Positions 1 through 9,601 of a stretch of DNA of 64,000 bases are shown here, one piece after another. The translations under genes were made by a program, and so were the position numbers. The notes under the pieces are model-generated. The model was not told the DNA's origin. It did not search any database and was given only the letters and a program-made list of their open reading frames with translations. Numbering within the stretch: the first letter of the stretch is position 1; every line of letters starts with the position of its first letter. Source of the DNA: Propionibacteriaceae bacterium (lineage in GTDB: Bacteria; Actinomycetota; Actinomycetes; Propionibacteriales; Propionibacteriaceae). Where the stretch lies: NCBI GenBank assembly GCA_031262485.1, contig JAISHO010000018.1, positions 1 to 64,000 of the forward strand, in the 5' to 3' direction.

Positions 1-17
1 CGAGCAGCCATCGAGAT

Positions 18-39
18 CTTGCCTTCCATGACAGGCAAG
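18..39. terminator. Short perfect hairpin, possible terminator of an upstream gene
   Basis: Two 7-bp arms, CTTGCCT and AGGCAAG, flank an 8-nt loop. There is no T-run after it. It lies before any gene that can be seen, so it may end a transcript entering from the left. Confidence 0.3.
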
Positions 40-55
40 CCTCACCCGAGACACT

Positions 56-115
56 CACGCGCTCAAAGAACCTGAGGCACCAGCCCCGACCACGCGCTCA
101 AACAAACTGAGGCAC
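56..115. repeat. Two 25-nt direct repeats upstream of fur
   Basis: Copies at 56-80 and 91-115 differ at only two of 25 positions and start 35 nt apart. Both begin CACGCGCTCAAA and end CTGAGGCAC. They sit just upstream of the fur promoter. They could be tandem sites for an activator or a small local duplication; the sequence alone does not decide. Confidence 0.75.
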
Positions 116-120
116 GTCGC

Positions 121-141
121 TTTCTGGAATCCCTCCAGAAA
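121..141. promoter_or_regulatory. Inverted repeat over the fur promoter, candidate repressor operator
   Basis: The arms TTTCTGGA (121-128) and TCCAGAAA (134-141) are a perfect 8-bp inverted repeat with a 5-nt centre. It lies where the -35 region and spacer of the fur promoter should be (-10 at 148-153). Fur/PerR/CatR-type regulators of actinobacteria commonly repress their own gene together with the adjacent catalase, so autorepression is the simplest reading. That reading is inference. Confidence 0.6.
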
Positions 142-147
142 AAATGG

Positions 148-159
148 TATTTTTAGCCT
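148..159 (+). promoter_or_regulatory. Leaderless-type promoter -10 of fur
   Basis: TATTTT at 148-153 is followed by 6 nt and then the ATG at 160. This spacing puts the transcript start at or next to the start codon. No ribosome binding site precedes the ATG. Confidence 0.55.
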
Positions 160-666
160 ATGGATGACGGATCGGTGGACGAAGATCGTCTGGCCGATAT
201 TCTCCGTCACCACGATCTCCGAGTGACACAACCGCGTTTGGCGGTGTTGTGCTGTCTGGAGAGTTCCGGGCACGCCACAGCCGAACAGGTCGCTGACGGA
301 GTCCGGGAGCTCATCGGTCCCGTCGCCACGCAGACGATCTACGACGTCCTCGCCGTTTTGACGTCAGCCGGTCTGGTGCGCACCATCGAACCAGCCGGTT
401 CGGCCCGTCTCTATGAACGGCGAGTCGGCGACAACCATCACCACATCATTTGTCGGCGTTGCCGTATGGTCGCCGACATCGATTGCGCCACCGGCCACGT
501 CCCTTGCCTCGAGATCCCCGCGCCTCACGCTCCCGTCGGAGGGCGAGCCGATAGCGGTGGTTTCCTCATCGACGAGGCGGAAGTGATCTTCTGGGGGCTA
601 TGTTCGACATGCCGCAGCGATGAAGCTGAGATTGCGCCTCCATCGGCGATGCTGAAGGCAGCCTGA
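160..666 (+). CDS. Fur-family transcriptional repressor (FurA/CatR/PerR-like)
   Basis: A 168-residue metal-dependent repressor of the Fur superfamily, the usual length being about 140-160. The N-terminal half is the winged-helix DNA-binding domain. The C-terminal half carries the metal and dimerisation motifs: a His-rich stretch GDNHHHIICRRC holding a CxxC, and a second CxxC (CSTC) near the C-terminus that fits the structural zinc site. The catalase gene starts 72 bp downstream on the same strand, the furA-kat arrangement common in actinobacteria. The likely role is therefore peroxide- or iron-responsive repression of itself and katA. The ATG at 160 fits a leaderless transcript. Which metal it senses cannot be read from the sequence. 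The family call is firm; the subfamily is inference. Confidence 0.9.
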   Translation: MDDGSVDEDRLADILRHHDLRVTQPRLAVLCCLESSGHATAEQVADGVRELIGPVATQTIYDVLAVLTSAGLVRTIEPAGSARLYERRVGDNHHHIICRRCRMVADIDCATGHVPCLEIPAPHAPVGGRADSGGFLIDEAEVIFWGLCSTCRSDEAEIAPPSAMLKAA

Positions 667-738
667 CTGTTATGTGACAAATTTATCTTTTTCACGGTCG
701 GGCTCTCCGACCTTCACCCCCGAAAGGAATTCTCTCTC

Positions 739-2193
739 ATGGCGGAAACGAAACCTACGACGTTGTCGACGGGTTCGCCGGTGGCCTCCGACGAGCATTC
801 GCTCAGCGTCGGCCCGGACGGCCCGATCGTTCTTCATGATGTCTACCTCGTCGAGAAGCTGGCCCAGTTCAACCGCGAACGGGTGCCCGAGCGCATCGTC
901 CACGCCAAAGGTGGTGGAGCCTACGGCGATTTCGAAGTCACGGGCGATGTGACGGCCTACACCAAGGCTTGCCTCTTCCAGCCTGGAACCAAGACGCCGA
1001 TGGTGGCCCGCTATTCGACGGTCGCCGGCGAGATGGGTTCGCCCGACACCTGGCGTGATGTCCGTGGCTTCGCGCTCAAGTTCTACACCACCGAAGGCAA
1101 CTTCGACATTGTTGGCAACAACACACCAGTGTTCTTCATCAAGGATGGCATGAAGTTCCCCGACTTCATCCACTCGCAGAAGCGTCTGCCCGGCTCGAAC
1201 CTGCGCGATCTCGACATGCAGTGGGATTTCTGGACGCTCAGCCCTGAGACGGCCCACCAGGTCACCTATCTCATGGGCGATCGTGGTCTGCCGGCCGACT
1301 GGCGCCATATGAACGGCTACTCATCGCACACCTATTCCTGGACGAACAAGGATGGCGAGCGTTTCTGGGTCAAGTACCACTTCGTCTCCGAGCAAGGCAC
1401 CGCCAACATGACGGCGGAGCAGGCCGACACCATGGCCGGCTCCGACGCCGACCACCACATCCGCGATCTCTACGAGGCGATCGAGCGCGGCGAATTCCCC
1501 TCGTGGAAGGTCATGGTCCAGATCATGCCCTACGAGGACGCCAAGACCTATCGCTTCAACCCCTTCGATCTGACGAAGGTGTGGAGCTTCAAGGATTATC
1601 CGCGCATCGAGGTCGGCCGCTACACGCTCAACCGCAACCCGGAGAACTACTTCGCCGAAATCGAGCAGTTGGCTTTCGCGCCATCGAACCTCGTCGCCGG
1701 CGCCGGCATCAGCCCCGACAAGATGCTCCTGGCCCGGATGTTCTCCTACGCCGACGCCCATCGCTATCGGATCGGCTCCAACTTCGCCGAACTGCCGGTC
1801 AACGCGCCGAAGAACGCTGAGGTCAACAACTACCAGCGGGCTGGCCATCTGCGCCATACGATCCACCCCCACACCGCTCCCGTCTACGCGCCCAATAGCT
1901 TCGGCGGCCCCGTCGCCGATCCCGCCCAAGCCGGCGACGAGCGCGGCTGGGAATCCGACGGCGAGATGATCCGCGCCGCCGCCACCCTGCACTCCGAAGA
2001 CGACGATTGGGGCCAAGCCCGTTCGATGATCCGCGACGTCTTCACCGACGAGCAGCGTGATCGTTTCGTCGAGACGTTGGCTGGGCAATACAAGGGCCTC
2101 ACCGCCGACCAGGTCAAGGAACGCTTCTTCTGGTATTGGACCCAGGTCGATCCCGACATCGCCGATCGCGTCAAGGCTGCCGTCGGCGTCTGA
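739..2193 (+). CDS. katA: Monofunctional haem catalase
   Basis: Catalase (EC 1.11.1.6), 484 residues, which fits the small-subunit clade. The distal catalytic His is His55 in [13 protein letters not shown]. The distal Asn lies in the [15 protein letters not shown] segment. The proximal haem Tyr lies in [17 protein letters not shown]. No C-terminal flavodoxin-like domain is present, which excludes the large HPII type. The ATG at 739 has an AAAGGA element 11 nt upstream. The AT-rich 72-bp gap after fur (for example the stretch 671-692) could hold an extra promoter, but the two genes are probably co-transcribed. It detoxifies hydrogen peroxide in the cytoplasm. The 972-nt and other long open frames on the opposite strand are codon-bias shadows. 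Confidence 0.97.
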   Translation: MAETKPTTLSTGSPVASDEHSLSVGPDGPIVLHDVYLVEKLAQFNRERVPERIVHAKGGGAYGDFEVTGDVTAYTKACLFQPGTKTPMVARYSTVAGEMGSPDTWRDVRGFALKFYTTEGNFDIVGNNTPVFFIKDGMKFPDFIHSQKRLPGSNLRDLDMQWDFWTLSPETAHQVTYLMGDRGLPADWRHMNGYSSHTYSWTNKDGERFWVKYHFVSEQGTANMTAEQADTMAGSDADHHIRDLYEAIERGEFPSWKVMVQIMPYEDAKTYRFNPFDLTKVWSFKDYPRIEVGRYTLNRNPENYFAEIEQLAFAPSNLVAGAGISPDKMLLARMFSYADAHRYRIGSNFAELPVNAPKNAEVNNYQRAGHLRHTIHPHTAPVYAPNSFGGPVADPAQAGDERGWESDGEMIRAAATLHSEDDDWGQARSMIRDVFTDEQRDRFVETLAGQYKGLTADQVKERFFWYWTQVDPDIADRVKAAVGV

Positions 2194-2213
2194 ATCGTCT
2201 GATCGTTGACCGT

Positions 2214-2231
2214 CCCCGCCGCGCGGCGGGG
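2214..2231. terminator. GC-rich 18-bp perfect palindrome after katA
   Basis: CCCCGCCGCGCGGCGGGG is fully self-complementary and starts 20 bp after the katA stop. It may form a cruciform or a hairpin and is probably part of the katA termination region. Confidence 0.45.
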
Positions 2232-2270
2232 CGCCCCGTCGTCGGCCGAGCGGTCGTCTCCCTGATCCGT

Positions 2271-2312
2271 CCCCGTCTCGCTGATCTCCCACCTAAGACC
2301 AGCGAGACGGGG
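2271..2312 (+). terminator. Terminator-like hairpin downstream of katA
   Basis: Perfect 12-bp arms CCCCGTCTCGCT (2271-2282) and AGCGAGACGGGG (2301-2312) enclose an 18-nt loop. There is no T-tract, as is common for actinobacterial terminators. It separates katA from the tRNA gene. Confidence 0.6.
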
Positions 2313-2428
2313 GCATCGGTCGCGTGCCGCTTGGTCGGGGCCCGGGCTCGTTCGTTCGCCATCTGGAAGCGGACGGGAGCCGATTTCGTCTTCGCTCCAG
2401 GATGGAGTAATCTCATCCAACGGCGAGA

Positions 2429-2501
<73 letters not shown>

Positions 2502-2583
2502 CAGAATGAGGCGAGAGAAGTAGCGCTCTCGCTGTTCAGAGCCCGATTTCCTTAAGTGCCTCGACACGGGAAGAATGTCGGTC

Positions 2584-3228
2584 ATGACCTCGTCAGAGCA
2601 AGTCCCCCTTCTCAACGTCCCCAATGCGCTCACGGTGCTGCGGCTCATCATGGTGCCCATCTTCGGGTGGATGCTCCTGGCCCATCCCGATGAGACGGGC
2701 TGGCGTTGGGCCACGCTCATCGTCTTCGGGCTCGCTCTGGTGACCGATTACATCGACGGCAAGGTCGCACGGAAATACAACCTCATCACCGATTTCGGCA
2801 AGCTGTGGGACCCGATCGCCGACAAGGCGATCACAGGGATGGCTTTCGTCGGCCTCAGCATCCTCGGCGAGTTGTCCTGGTGGGTGACGATCGTCATCCT
2901 CGTGCGTGAATGGGGCATCACCCTCCTGCGCTTCGTCATCATCAAATACGGCGTCATGGCCGCCAACCGCGGCGGCAAGCTCAAAACGTTGACGCAGACC
3001 TTCGCCCTTCTCGCCTATCTCGCGCCGATCGAGGCGACCTGGTTCCACTGGATCGCCGTCGTCCTCATGGCGGCCGCCTTCATCCTCACCGTCGTCACCG
3101 GGCTCGACTATCTGTGGGAGGCCAAGAAACTGCGCGATTCCTATCTCGCCCGCCAACGCGGTGAGGCGGATTCTCCGTCTTCGTCCTCAGCGGCGGATTC
3201 GGTTCCCGCAGACGGGTCGACGGCGTGA
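2584..3228 (+). CDS. pgsA: CDP-diacylglycerol--glycerol-3-phosphate 3-phosphatidyltransferase
   Basis: An integral membrane enzyme that makes phosphatidylglycerol phosphate, the committed step to phosphatidylglycerol and cardiolipin. It carries the complete CDP-alcohol phosphotransferase signature D-x2-DG-x2-AR-x8-G-x3-D-x3-D, starting at DYIDGKVAR. Several hydrophobic segments follow, as expected. Two in-frame ATGs occur. I prefer 2584 because GGGAAG at 2568-2573 is spaced 10 nt from it; the earlier ATG at 2575 sits almost on top of that element. The short Ser-rich, acidic C-terminal tail is unlikely to be conserved. The gene overlaps the following pncC/cinA by 4 nt (GTGA), and this pair precedes recA in many actinobacteria. 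Confidence 0.94.
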   Translation: MTSSEQVPLLNVPNALTVLRLIMVPIFGWMLLAHPDETGWRWATLIVFGLALVTDYIDGKVARKYNLITDFGKLWDPIADKAITGMAFVGLSILGELSWWVTIVILVREWGITLLRFVIIKYGVMAANRGGKLKTLTQTFALLAYLAPIEATWFHWIAVVLMAAAFILTVVTGLDYLWEAKKLRDSYLARQRGEADSPSSSSAADSVPADGSTA

Positions 3229-3839
3229 CCGCTGAACCGGACGATCTGGCGCTGGCCGAGCGCGTCGTCACCGGCCTCATCACCGCCGGGGAGACGATCG
3301 CGACCTGCGAGTCCCTCACCGGTGGGCTCATCGCCACGCTCTTGACGAGCGTCCCCGGGTCCTCGGAGACGGTGCGGGGCGGTCTCGTCACCTATGCCGC
3401 CGACCTCAAGACGGCCTTGGCGGGAGTGCCGGCCGAACTCATCGCTGGTCAGGGCGTCGTCTCGCGGCCGGTCGCGATCGCCATGGCCGTGGGGGCCCGA
3501 CGGGTCTGCCAGTCCGATTGGGCCGTCGCCGTCACCGGAGTGGCGGGGCCGGGGCCATCCGAGGGGGTGCCCGCCGGAGTGGTCTGGATGGCCTTGGCCG
3601 GGCCGGGCGAGGTTCGCGCCGAGCGGCTCCACCTCGACGGCGATCGTGCCGCGGTGCGGCGTCAGGTCGCCCGCGCCGCGCTTCATCTCGTCGAGGCGCG
3701 GCACACTGGGGCAGAATCTCCCGTGAGCGCGGCGGCGGCTGGCTTCGAGGCGCCCGGTGTCAGGCCAGGCGATCGGTTCGAGGGCGGTCGTGCCGTCGGG
3801 GAATGGGCCGTCGGAGAATGGGGGAGTGGCGATGCGTGA
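3225..3839 (+). CDS. CinA-family nicotinamide-nucleotide amidohydrolase (PncC-type)
   Basis: Matches the stand-alone C-terminal CinA domain, an NMN deamidase in pyridine-nucleotide salvage. Family features visible are the Ser/Thr-rich nucleotide segment ATCESLTGGLIATLLTSVPGSS, the GGLVTYA stretch and the VTGVAGPGPSEGVPAGVVW motif. The domain ends near residue 165. The remaining tail is Gly/Glu/Trp-rich with a short repeat (GEWAVGEW) and looks unconserved. The GTG start overlaps the pgsA stop. Its 3' end overlaps the start of the DUF3046 gene by 8 nt. Confidence 0.88.
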   Translation: MTAEPDDLALAERVVTGLITAGETIATCESLTGGLIATLLTSVPGSSETVRGGLVTYAADLKTALAGVPAELIAGQGVVSRPVAIAMAVGARRVCQSDWAVAVTGVAGPGPSEGVPAGVVWMALAGPGEVRAERLHLDGDRAAVRRQVARAALHLVEARHTGAESPVSAAAAGFEAPGVRPGDRFEGGRAVGEWAVGEWGSGDA

Positions 3840-4026
3840 AGCGGAATTGTGGGCGCGGATGAATCGCGTCCTAGGCGATCACTACGCCCCGGCCTGGGCG
3901 GAACTCGTCGTCCTCAGCGATCTCGAGGGGCGAACGGTGGCTGAAGCGCTTCGCGACGGCGTCGCCTGCAAGGCGATCTGGCGGGCGGTGGCCGAGAAAC
4001 TGGAACTGTCGGAATCCGAACGCTGA
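3832..4026 (+). CDS. DUF3046 family protein
   Basis: A 64-residue protein starting MREAELWARMNRVLGDHY. Small DUF3046 proteins lie directly upstream of recA throughout actinobacteria; their function is unknown. I chose the ATG at 3832 because GGGGAG (3821-3826) sits at good spacing and the family begins at this MRE-type N-terminus. An upstream in-frame start at 3757 would add 25 unconserved residues lying inside pncC/cinA. The gene overlaps the pncC/cinA end by 8 nt, so translation is probably coupled. Confidence 0.85.
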   Translation: MREAELWARMNRVLGDHYAPAWAELVVLSDLEGRTVAEALRDGVACKAIWRAVAEKLELSESER

Positions 4027-4058
4027 GTTGGGGCGACACGCCCGTCTCGGACTGGAAA

Positions 4059-4074
4059 TCGAACATCTGTTCGG
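4059..4074. promoter_or_regulatory. LexA (SOS) box upstream of recA
   Basis: TCGAACATCTGTTCGG matches the actinobacterial/Gram-positive LexA consensus, a palindrome of TCGAAC and GTTCGA arms, with one mismatch at the last base. It lies 150 bp before the recA start. recA is a standard LexA target. Confidence 0.88.
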
Positions 4075-4223
4075 ATATATTCACAGGTGATCCGCCGCGG
4101 TCACGGTGATCCACAGGTTGGGTCCGGCGTCACAGAATGTCCGAGCTCCTCCCTATGGTCTCACTAGACCGTCCCCGAGGGGGTTAGGCAATGAGACATT
4201 CACGGAAGACGAAAGGGGTCACC

Positions 4224-5276
4224 ATGGCGGTGGCAGATCGCAGCAAAGCACTTGAGGCGGCGCTCGCTCAGATCGAGAAGCATCACGGCAAGGGCTCCGT
4301 CATGCGGCTGGGGGAGCGGCCCCACGAGTCTATGGAGGTGATCCCCACCGGCTCCGTCGCCCTCGACATCGCCCTCGGCATCGGCGGGTTGCCCCGCGGC
4401 CGGGTCGTCGAGATCTACGGTCCGGAATCCTCCGGCAAGACGACGCTGGCCCTCCACGCCATCGCCAGCGCCCAGCGCGAGGGTGGCATCTGCGCCTTCG
4501 TCGACGCCGAGCACGCCCTCGATCCCGACTACGCCCGCAAACTCGGCGTCGACACCGACGAACTGCTCGTCAGCCAACCGGACAACGGCGAGCAGGCCTT
4601 GGAGATCGCCGACACCCTCGTTCGCTCCGGGGCGCTGGCCCTCATCGTCATCGACTCCGTGGCCGCTCTCACCCCCCGGGCCGAGATCGAAGGGGAGATG
4701 GGCGATTCCCACGTCGGCCTCCAGGCTCGCCTCATGAGCCAAGCCCTGCGCAAGATGACGGGCGCCCTGGCCGGCGCTCGGACGACGGCGATCTTCATCA
4801 ACCAGTTGCGCGAGAAGATCGGCGTCATGTTCGGCTCGCCTGAGACGACGACGGGCGGTCGAGCCCTCAAGTTCTACTCCTCCGTCCGCCTCGATGTCCG
4901 CCGCATCGAATCGCTCAAGGACGGCTCCGAAGTGGTCGGCAACCGCACCCGCGTCAAGGTGGTCAAGAACAAGGTCGCCCCCCCCTTCAAACAGGCCGAG
5001 TTCGACATCCTCTACGGCGAGGGCATCTCCCGGGAGGGCAGCCTCCTCGATCTCGGCGTCGAGCACGGCATCGTCCGCAAAGCGGGCGCCTGGTTCACCT
5101 ACGGCACCGAGCAACTCGGCCAGGGCAAGGAGAACTCACGCGCCTTCCTCAAGGCGAACCCTGAGATCGCCCGGGAGATCGAGACGAAGATCCTCGAGAA
5201 AGTCGGCATCGCCGAAGCCGATGTTCCCCCCGACGTCGATCCCGTCACCGGCGAGGTCACCGACAGCCTCCTGTGA
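4224..5276 (+). CDS. recA: Recombinase RecA
   Basis: A 350-residue DNA strand-exchange protein and LexA co-protease. Walker A is GPESSGKT (residues 66-73). Also present are the VDAEHALDP segment, Walker [12 protein letters not shown] and the loop region [21 protein letters not shown]. The ATG at 4224 is chosen because GAAAGG lies 7 nt upstream and the N-terminus [14 protein letters not shown] matches other RecA proteins. An upstream ATG at 4191 would add 11 unconserved residues. A LexA box lies 150 bp upstream. The stop overlaps the recX start by 4 nt (GTGA). Confidence 0.98.
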   Translation: MAVADRSKALEAALAQIEKHHGKGSVMRLGERPHESMEVIPTGSVALDIALGIGGLPRGRVVEIYGPESSGKTTLALHAIASAQREGGICAFVDAEHALDPDYARKLGVDTDELLVSQPDNGEQALEIADTLVRSGALALIVIDSVAALTPRAEIEGEMGDSHVGLQARLMSQALRKMTGALAGARTTAIFINQLREKIGVMFGSPETTTGGRALKFYSSVRLDVRRIESLKDGSEVVGNRTRVKVVKNKVAPPFKQAEFDILYGEGISREGSLLDLGVEHGIVRKAGAWFTYGTEQLGQGKENSRAFLKANPEIAREIETKILEKVGIAEADVPPDVDPVTGEVTDSLL

Positions 5277-5914
5277 GCGATCAGGTCGCGTCGTCGGTGG
5301 AGGCTGGCAAGGCCGAGACGATCGCCCGTCTGAGAGCATTGATCGAGCAGCCTCCCGCATCTGACGCTGACGACCCGGTGAGTGATCGGGATGAGAGGCC
5401 GGATCACACCGGTGGGGAAGTGGCTCGCCAGATCGACGAGGCGCATGACGTCGCCTTGCGCCGGTTGAGCGTGCGGGCGCGCACCGAACAAGAGATGCGC
5501 GAGGATCTGGCCCGACGCGATGTCCCCGCCGAGGCGATCGATGTCGTGGTGGGCCGGTTGATCGGCGCCCGGCTTATTGACGACGCCGCCTTCGCCCGAG
5601 CCTGGGTCGAGGAACGGCGCCATCGCAAGGGGCTATCCCGAGCCCGCTTGTGGCAGGAATTGCGTCGTAAAGGCGTGGACGATCAGTCGATCGCCGCTGC
5701 TCTGGAAACGCTGGGCAATGGGGGAGACGAGGAGGCCGAGGTCGCCCTTGAGGCGGCGCGGCGCCGAGTCGGCGCCCTGCGCGGGCTCGACGCCGCCACC
5801 GCTCAGCGGCGACTGGCCGGCTACCTGGCCCGGCGCGGGTTCAGCCCGGCCGTCGCCCGGCGTGCCACCCAGACCGCTCTCGGCGAGATCGACGACGAGC
5901 CCGGGGACGGGTGA
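5273..5914 (+). CDS. recX: Regulatory protein RecX
   Basis: A modulator that inhibits RecA filament activity. Its 213 residues are rich in Arg, Glu and Ala and predicted helical. The RecX three-helix repeats are recognisable in [20 protein letters not shown] and in the [17 protein letters not shown] segment. The first roughly 50 residues are an unconserved acidic extension. The GTG start overlaps the recA stop, so the two are translationally coupled and share SOS control. Confidence 0.92.
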   Translation: MSDQVASSVEAGKAETIARLRALIEQPPASDADDPVSDRDERPDHTGGEVARQIDEAHDVALRRLSVRARTEQEMREDLARRDVPAEAIDVVVGRLIGARLIDDAAFARAWVEERRHRKGLSRARLWQELRRKGVDDQSIAAALETLGNGGDEEAEVALEAARRRVGALRGLDAATAQRRLAGYLARRGFSPAVARRATQTALGEIDDEPGDG

Positions 5915-6040
5915 ACGTGGCTGGGAGCCCACCGGGCGCCACGAACACGACAGGTCGGACGCGACAGGCCACGAGCGGCCGCAGTGATCCCCGTCGCAGG
6001 TTCCCGAGCGCCCGTGAGGCCGAGGTTGGGGTCGATGCCC

Positions 6041-6054
6041 TAACATCGGCTGCG
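6041..6054 (+). promoter_or_regulatory. Leaderless-type promoter -10 of miaB
   Basis: TAACAT (6041-6046) is followed by 8 nt and the ATG at 6055. This supports 6055 over the upstream GTG at 5911 as the start of miaB. Confidence 0.55.
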
Positions 6055-7569
6055 ATGAACACGCCGCACAGCATTGCCCCCGCTCCCGCCGCCGTCTTCG
6101 ACGACGGGGGAGACCCGCGCACCTACGAGGTCATCACCTACGGCTGCCAGATGAACGTCCACGACTCCGAACGCATCGCCGGATTGCTCGACGAGGCGGG
6201 CTACCGGAAGGCCGCCGAAGGAGCGGTGGCCGATCTCGTCGTCTTCAACACCTGCGCGGTCAGGGAGAACGCCGACAACCGGCTCTACGGCAATCTTGGC
6301 CATCTCGCCTCCGTCAAAGCGGATCACCCGGGCATGCAGATCGCCGTCGGCGGGTGCATGGCCCAAAAAGACCGCGACGTCGTCGTCGAGAAGGCGCCCT
6401 GGGTCGACGTCGTCTTCGGCACCCACAACATCGGCCATCTTCCCCTCCTGTTGGAGCGGGCCCGCGTCGAGCAGGCCGCCCAAGTCGAGATCCTCGACGC
6501 GCTTGAGACCTTCCCTTCGACCCTGCCCTCCAAACGCGACTCCGCCTACGCTGGATGGGTCGCCATCTCCGTCGGTTGCAACAACACCTGCACTTTCTGC
6601 ATCGTGCCCCAGTTGAGGGGCAAAGAGATCGACCGGCCGCCCGCTGACATCCTCGACGAGATCCGCATGCTCGTCGACAGCGGTGTGCAGGAGGTCACGC
6701 TGCTGGGCCAAAACGTCAACACCTACGGCGCCGGCCTCGGCGACCGTGACGCCTTCGCCGACCTATTGCGAGCCTGCGGAACGATCGACGGATTGCGCCG
6801 CGTCCGCTTCACCTCGCCGCACCCGAAGGATTTCACCCCGGCCGTCATCGCCGCCATGGCCGAGACGGACAACGTCATGCCGAGCCTGCACATGCCTTTG
6901 CAATCCGGCAGCGACGCCGTCCTCAAGCGGATGCGGCGCAGCTATCGCAAGGATCGCTTCTTGCGCATCCTCGACGACGTCCGTGCCGCTCTGCCCGATG
7001 CTGCCATCACCACCGACATCATCGTCGGTTTCCCCGGGGAGACCGAGGCCGAGTTCGCCGACACCCTCGACGTCGTCCGCCAAGCCCGCTTCGCCGCCGC
7101 CTTCACCTTCCAGTACTCGATCCGCCCCGGCACACCGGCCGCCACGATGGCCGACCAGGTGCCCCACGCCGTCGTCCAGGAACGCTACGAACGTCTCGTC
7201 GAGGTGGTCGGCGAGATCGCCTGGGAGGAGAACAAGCGCTTCGTCGGCCAAGAAGTCGAAGTCATGTTCGCCACCGGCGAAGGGCGCAAAGACGGCGACA
7301 CTCAGCGGATCAGCGGGCGGGCCCGAGACAACCGGCTCGTCCACGTCGCCGCGCCCGACGATCCCGCCCAGCGGCCCCGGCCCGGCGACATCGCCCGCAC
7401 CATCGTCACTTACGGGGCGCCGCACTACCTCGTCGCCGACAGCCCGGTGACCGACCTCGAACGCACCCGTGGCGGCGACGCCTGGGAGGTCGCCCAAGGC
7501 CTGACCCGGCCCACCCCGCTCACCCTCGGGCTCCGCCCGCCCAGCGACACCGGCCCAGGCCAAGGATGA
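6055..7569 (+). CDS. miaB: tRNA-2-methylthio-N6-dimethylallyladenosine synthase
   Basis: A radical-SAM methylthiotransferase that adds the 2-methylthio group to i6A37 of tRNAs reading UNN codons. The N-terminal UPF0004 domain starts [18 protein letters not shown] and supplies cysteines for an auxiliary cluster ([23 protein letters not shown]). The radical-SAM CxxxCxxC motif is in [19 protein letters not shown]-terminal TRAM-like region follows the EEN segment. The length of 504 residues from 6055 is normal. A GTG at 5911 overlapping the recX stop would add 48 residues of Pro/Arg/Thr-rich sequence with no family resemblance. The next gene, miaA, makes its substrate. Confidence 0.96.
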   Translation: MNTPHSIAPAPAAVFDDGGDPRTYEVITYGCQMNVHDSERIAGLLDEAGYRKAAEGAVADLVVFNTCAVRENADNRLYGNLGHLASVKADHPGMQIAVGGCMAQKDRDVVVEKAPWVDVVFGTHNIGHLPLLLERARVEQAAQVEILDALETFPSTLPSKRDSAYAGWVAISVGCNNTCTFCIVPQLRGKEIDRPPADILDEIRMLVDSGVQEVTLLGQNVNTYGAGLGDRDAFADLLRACGTIDGLRRVRFTSPHPKDFTPAVIAAMAETDNVMPSLHMPLQSGSDAVLKRMRRSYRKDRFLRILDDVRAALPDAAITTDIIVGFPGETEAEFADTLDVVRQARFAAAFTFQYSIRPGTPAATMADQVPHAVVQERYERLVEVVGEIAWEENKRFVGQEVEVMFATGEGRKDGDTQRISGRARDNRLVHVAAPDDPAQRPRPGDIARTIVTYGAPHYLVADSPVTDLERTRGGDAWEVAQGLTRPTPLTLGLRPPSDTGPGQG

Positions 7570-8657
7570 TGCCGGAGCCTCACCGAACCGCCACCGAACC
7601 GCTCCCGGCCCCCGCCTCGACGGTGGGGGAGCGGCTGGGGCAGAAGTGGCCCCCGGACGCCCCTCAAGCGGCTCAGCCTCCGGTCGTCGTCCTCAGCGGG
7701 CCGACCGCCAGCGGCAAGAGCGCCCTCGCCCTGAGCCTCGCTCTCGCCTGGCGCGATGAGGGGGTGGCCGCCGAGATCGTCAACGCCGACTCCATGCTCG
7801 TCTACCGCGGCATGGACATCGGCACCGCCAAACCCACCGTCGAAGAGCGCTCGCTCGTCGCCCACCACCTCATCGAAACCCAGGAGATCGACGAACCAGC
7901 CTCCGTCGCTCTCTTTCAAACCCAGGCCCGCGGCGTCATCGCCGATCTGAGGGCCCGTGGGACGATCCCCATCGTCGTCGGAGGGTCGGCCCTCTATCTG
8001 CGCGCCATCACCGACGTCTTCGATTTCCCTCCGACCGATCCATCCGTCAGAGCCCGACTCGAAGCCGACCTCGAGGCGCTGGGGCCGGCCGCCCTCCACG
8101 CTCGCCTCACCCATCTCGCGCCCGAGGCGGCCCACGGCATCCTCCCCGGCAACGGGCGGCGCATCGTGCGAGCTCTCGAAGTCGTCGAACTGACCGGCGG
8201 GTTCCGCCCCGTCCTGCCGCCGCACACGTCGGCGATCGACGGCGTCGTCCACCTCGGCCTCGACCTGCCCCGCCCGCTCATGGACCGACGGATCGCCGAT
8301 CGGGTCGAGGCGATGTGGGAGGCCGGCTTCGTCGACGAGGTGCGCGACCTGGCCGCCCGCGGCCTGCGGGAGGCGCCGACCGCGTCCCGGGCCATCGGCT
8401 ACCGCCAGATCCTCGCCTTCCTTGAGGGGACGATGACCGAGGCGGAGGCCAAAGAGGAGACGATCACCCGCACCCGCCAGTTCTCCCGCAAACAGTTATC
8501 GTGGTGGCGGCGCGACCCGAGGATCACCTGGATCGACGCCGATCCGGCGCCGGATCCCCGCACGATCGCCTCGTTGATCAGCGCTGACAGACTCGACGCC
8601 ACCAGAGGAACGACGCCCACGACGCCACCGGGCGACGACGAGGAGAGCACACGATGA
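7566..8657 (+). CDS. miaA: tRNA dimethylallyltransferase
   Basis: Transfers dimethylallyl to A37 of tRNA, the step before MiaB. The P-loop is [11 protein letters not shown], and further family motifs are [23 protein letters not shown] (here [19 protein letters not shown]), [12 protein letters not shown], and [16 protein letters not shown] at the tRNA-binding end. About 38 Pro-rich residues precede the core. The ATG at 7566 overlaps the miaB stop by 4 nt, and a second ATG at 7569 is equally possible. The stop overlaps the dapF start by 4 nt. Confidence 0.95.
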   Translation: MMPEPHRTATEPLPAPASTVGERLGQKWPPDAPQAAQPPVVVLSGPTASGKSALALSLALAWRDEGVAAEIVNADSMLVYRGMDIGTAKPTVEERSLVAHHLIETQEIDEPASVALFQTQARGVIADLRARGTIPIVVGGSALYLRAITDVFDFPPTDPSVRARLEADLEALGPAALHARLTHLAPEAAHGILPGNGRRIVRALEVVELTGGFRPVLPPHTSAIDGVVHLGLDLPRPLMDRRIADRVEAMWEAGFVDEVRDLAARGLREAPTASRAIGYRQILAFLEGTMTEAEAKEETITRTRQFSRKQLSWWRRDPRITWIDADPAPDPRTIASLISADRLDATRGTTPTTPPGDDEESTR

Positions 8658-9601
8658 CGACGACATGGCGCTTCGCCAAAGGACATGGCGCCGGCAATGA
8701 CTTCGTCATCCTCGACGATCCGGACGGCGAACTCGCCTTGACCGCTCCGATCGTCCGCCACCTGTGCGACCGCCGACGCGGGATCGGCGGCGACGGTGTG
8801 CTCCGGGTCGTCCGCACCCGCGCCCTCATCGCCGAAACGCCGGCGGGGGGAGAGGTCGACCGCGGCAGGATCGCGGCGATGGCTCAGGGAGCGGATCTAG
8901 CCGAGTGGTTCATGGATTATCGCAACGCCGACGGGTCGATCGCCGAGATGTGCGGCAACGGCCTTCGCGTCTTCGCCCGCCACCTCGTCGACCGTGGCCT
9001 CGCCACCTCCCCGGTGGCGATCGCGACCTTGGCCGGGCCACGTCAGGCCGTCGTCGGCGCCGACGGGGAGATCACCGTGACGATGGGCCATCCCAGGATC
9101 GACGAGCATCCCACCACGGTCTGGTTGCCCGATCGGTACGAGGCCCACGCCGTCGACGTCGGAAACCCCCATGCCGTCGTCCTCGTCGACGATCCTCGCA
9201 TCGTCGCCGATCTCGATCTCACCCGCCCGCCCGCCTTCGACCCCGCCCGTTTCCCCGAGGGCGTCAACATCGAGATCGCCGCGCCGCTCGGGCCCGAGGA
9301 ATTGTCGATGCGGGTCTACGAGCGTGGCGTCGGGGAGACTCTCGCCTGTGGCACGGGGATCGTCGCCACCGCGCTCGCCCACCTGTGGCAGTGCGGCTCC
9401 ACCACCGGGCGGCGCCGGATCACCGTGCCGGGGGGAACGCTCACCGTCACCCTCGACAAGGCTGGGTTGGCCCGTTTGACCGGCCCGGCCGTCATCGTGG
9501 CCCAGGGGAGGACCGCCATCCCCGACGAACTCATCACTGCCGAACCTGAGACCAGAGGCGAAGACGAGGCGATCGTCGCCACTGATAGCGTTGTCGGATG
9601 A
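8654..9601 (+). CDS. dapF: Diaminopimelate epimerase
   Basis: Converts LL- to meso-diaminopimelate for lysine and peptidoglycan synthesis. Both catalytic cysteines are visible: one in EMCGNGLRVFARHL, one in LACGTGIVATAL. GHGAGNDFVILDD at the N-terminus and GNPHAVV are also typical. An insertion of about 25 residues lies between the RRRGIGGDGVL segment and DYRNADGS, a feature seen in several actinobacterial DapF proteins. It overlaps miaA and hflX by 4 nt each. Confidence 0.96.
   Translation: MTTTWRFAKGHGAGNDFVILDDPDGELALTAPIVRHLCDRRRGIGGDGVLRVVRTRALIAETPAGGEVDRGRIAAMAQGADLAEWFMDYRNADGSIAEMCGNGLRVFARHLVDRGLATSPVAIATLAGPRQAVVGADGEITVTMGHPRIDEHPTTVWLPDRYEAHAVDVGNPHAVVLVDDPRIVADLDLTRPPAFDPARFPEGVNIEIAAPLGPEELSMRVYERGVGETLACGTGIVATALAHLWQCGSTTGRRRITVPGGTLTVTLDKAGLARLTGPAVIVAQGRTAIPDELITAEPETRGEDEAIVATDSVVG
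9586..9597 (+). promoter_or_regulatory. Leaderless-type promoter -10 of hflX
   Basis: TAGCGT (9586-9591), then 6 nt, then the ATG at 9598. It lies inside the 3' end of dapF and would give hflX its own leaderless transcript besides read-through. Confidence 0.4.

Noticed and set aside
5911..6054. 48-residue N-terminal extension of MiaB from the GTG overlapping recX
   Set aside because: Pro/Arg/Thr-rich with no resemblance to MiaB; a good leaderless promoter fits the ATG at 6055.
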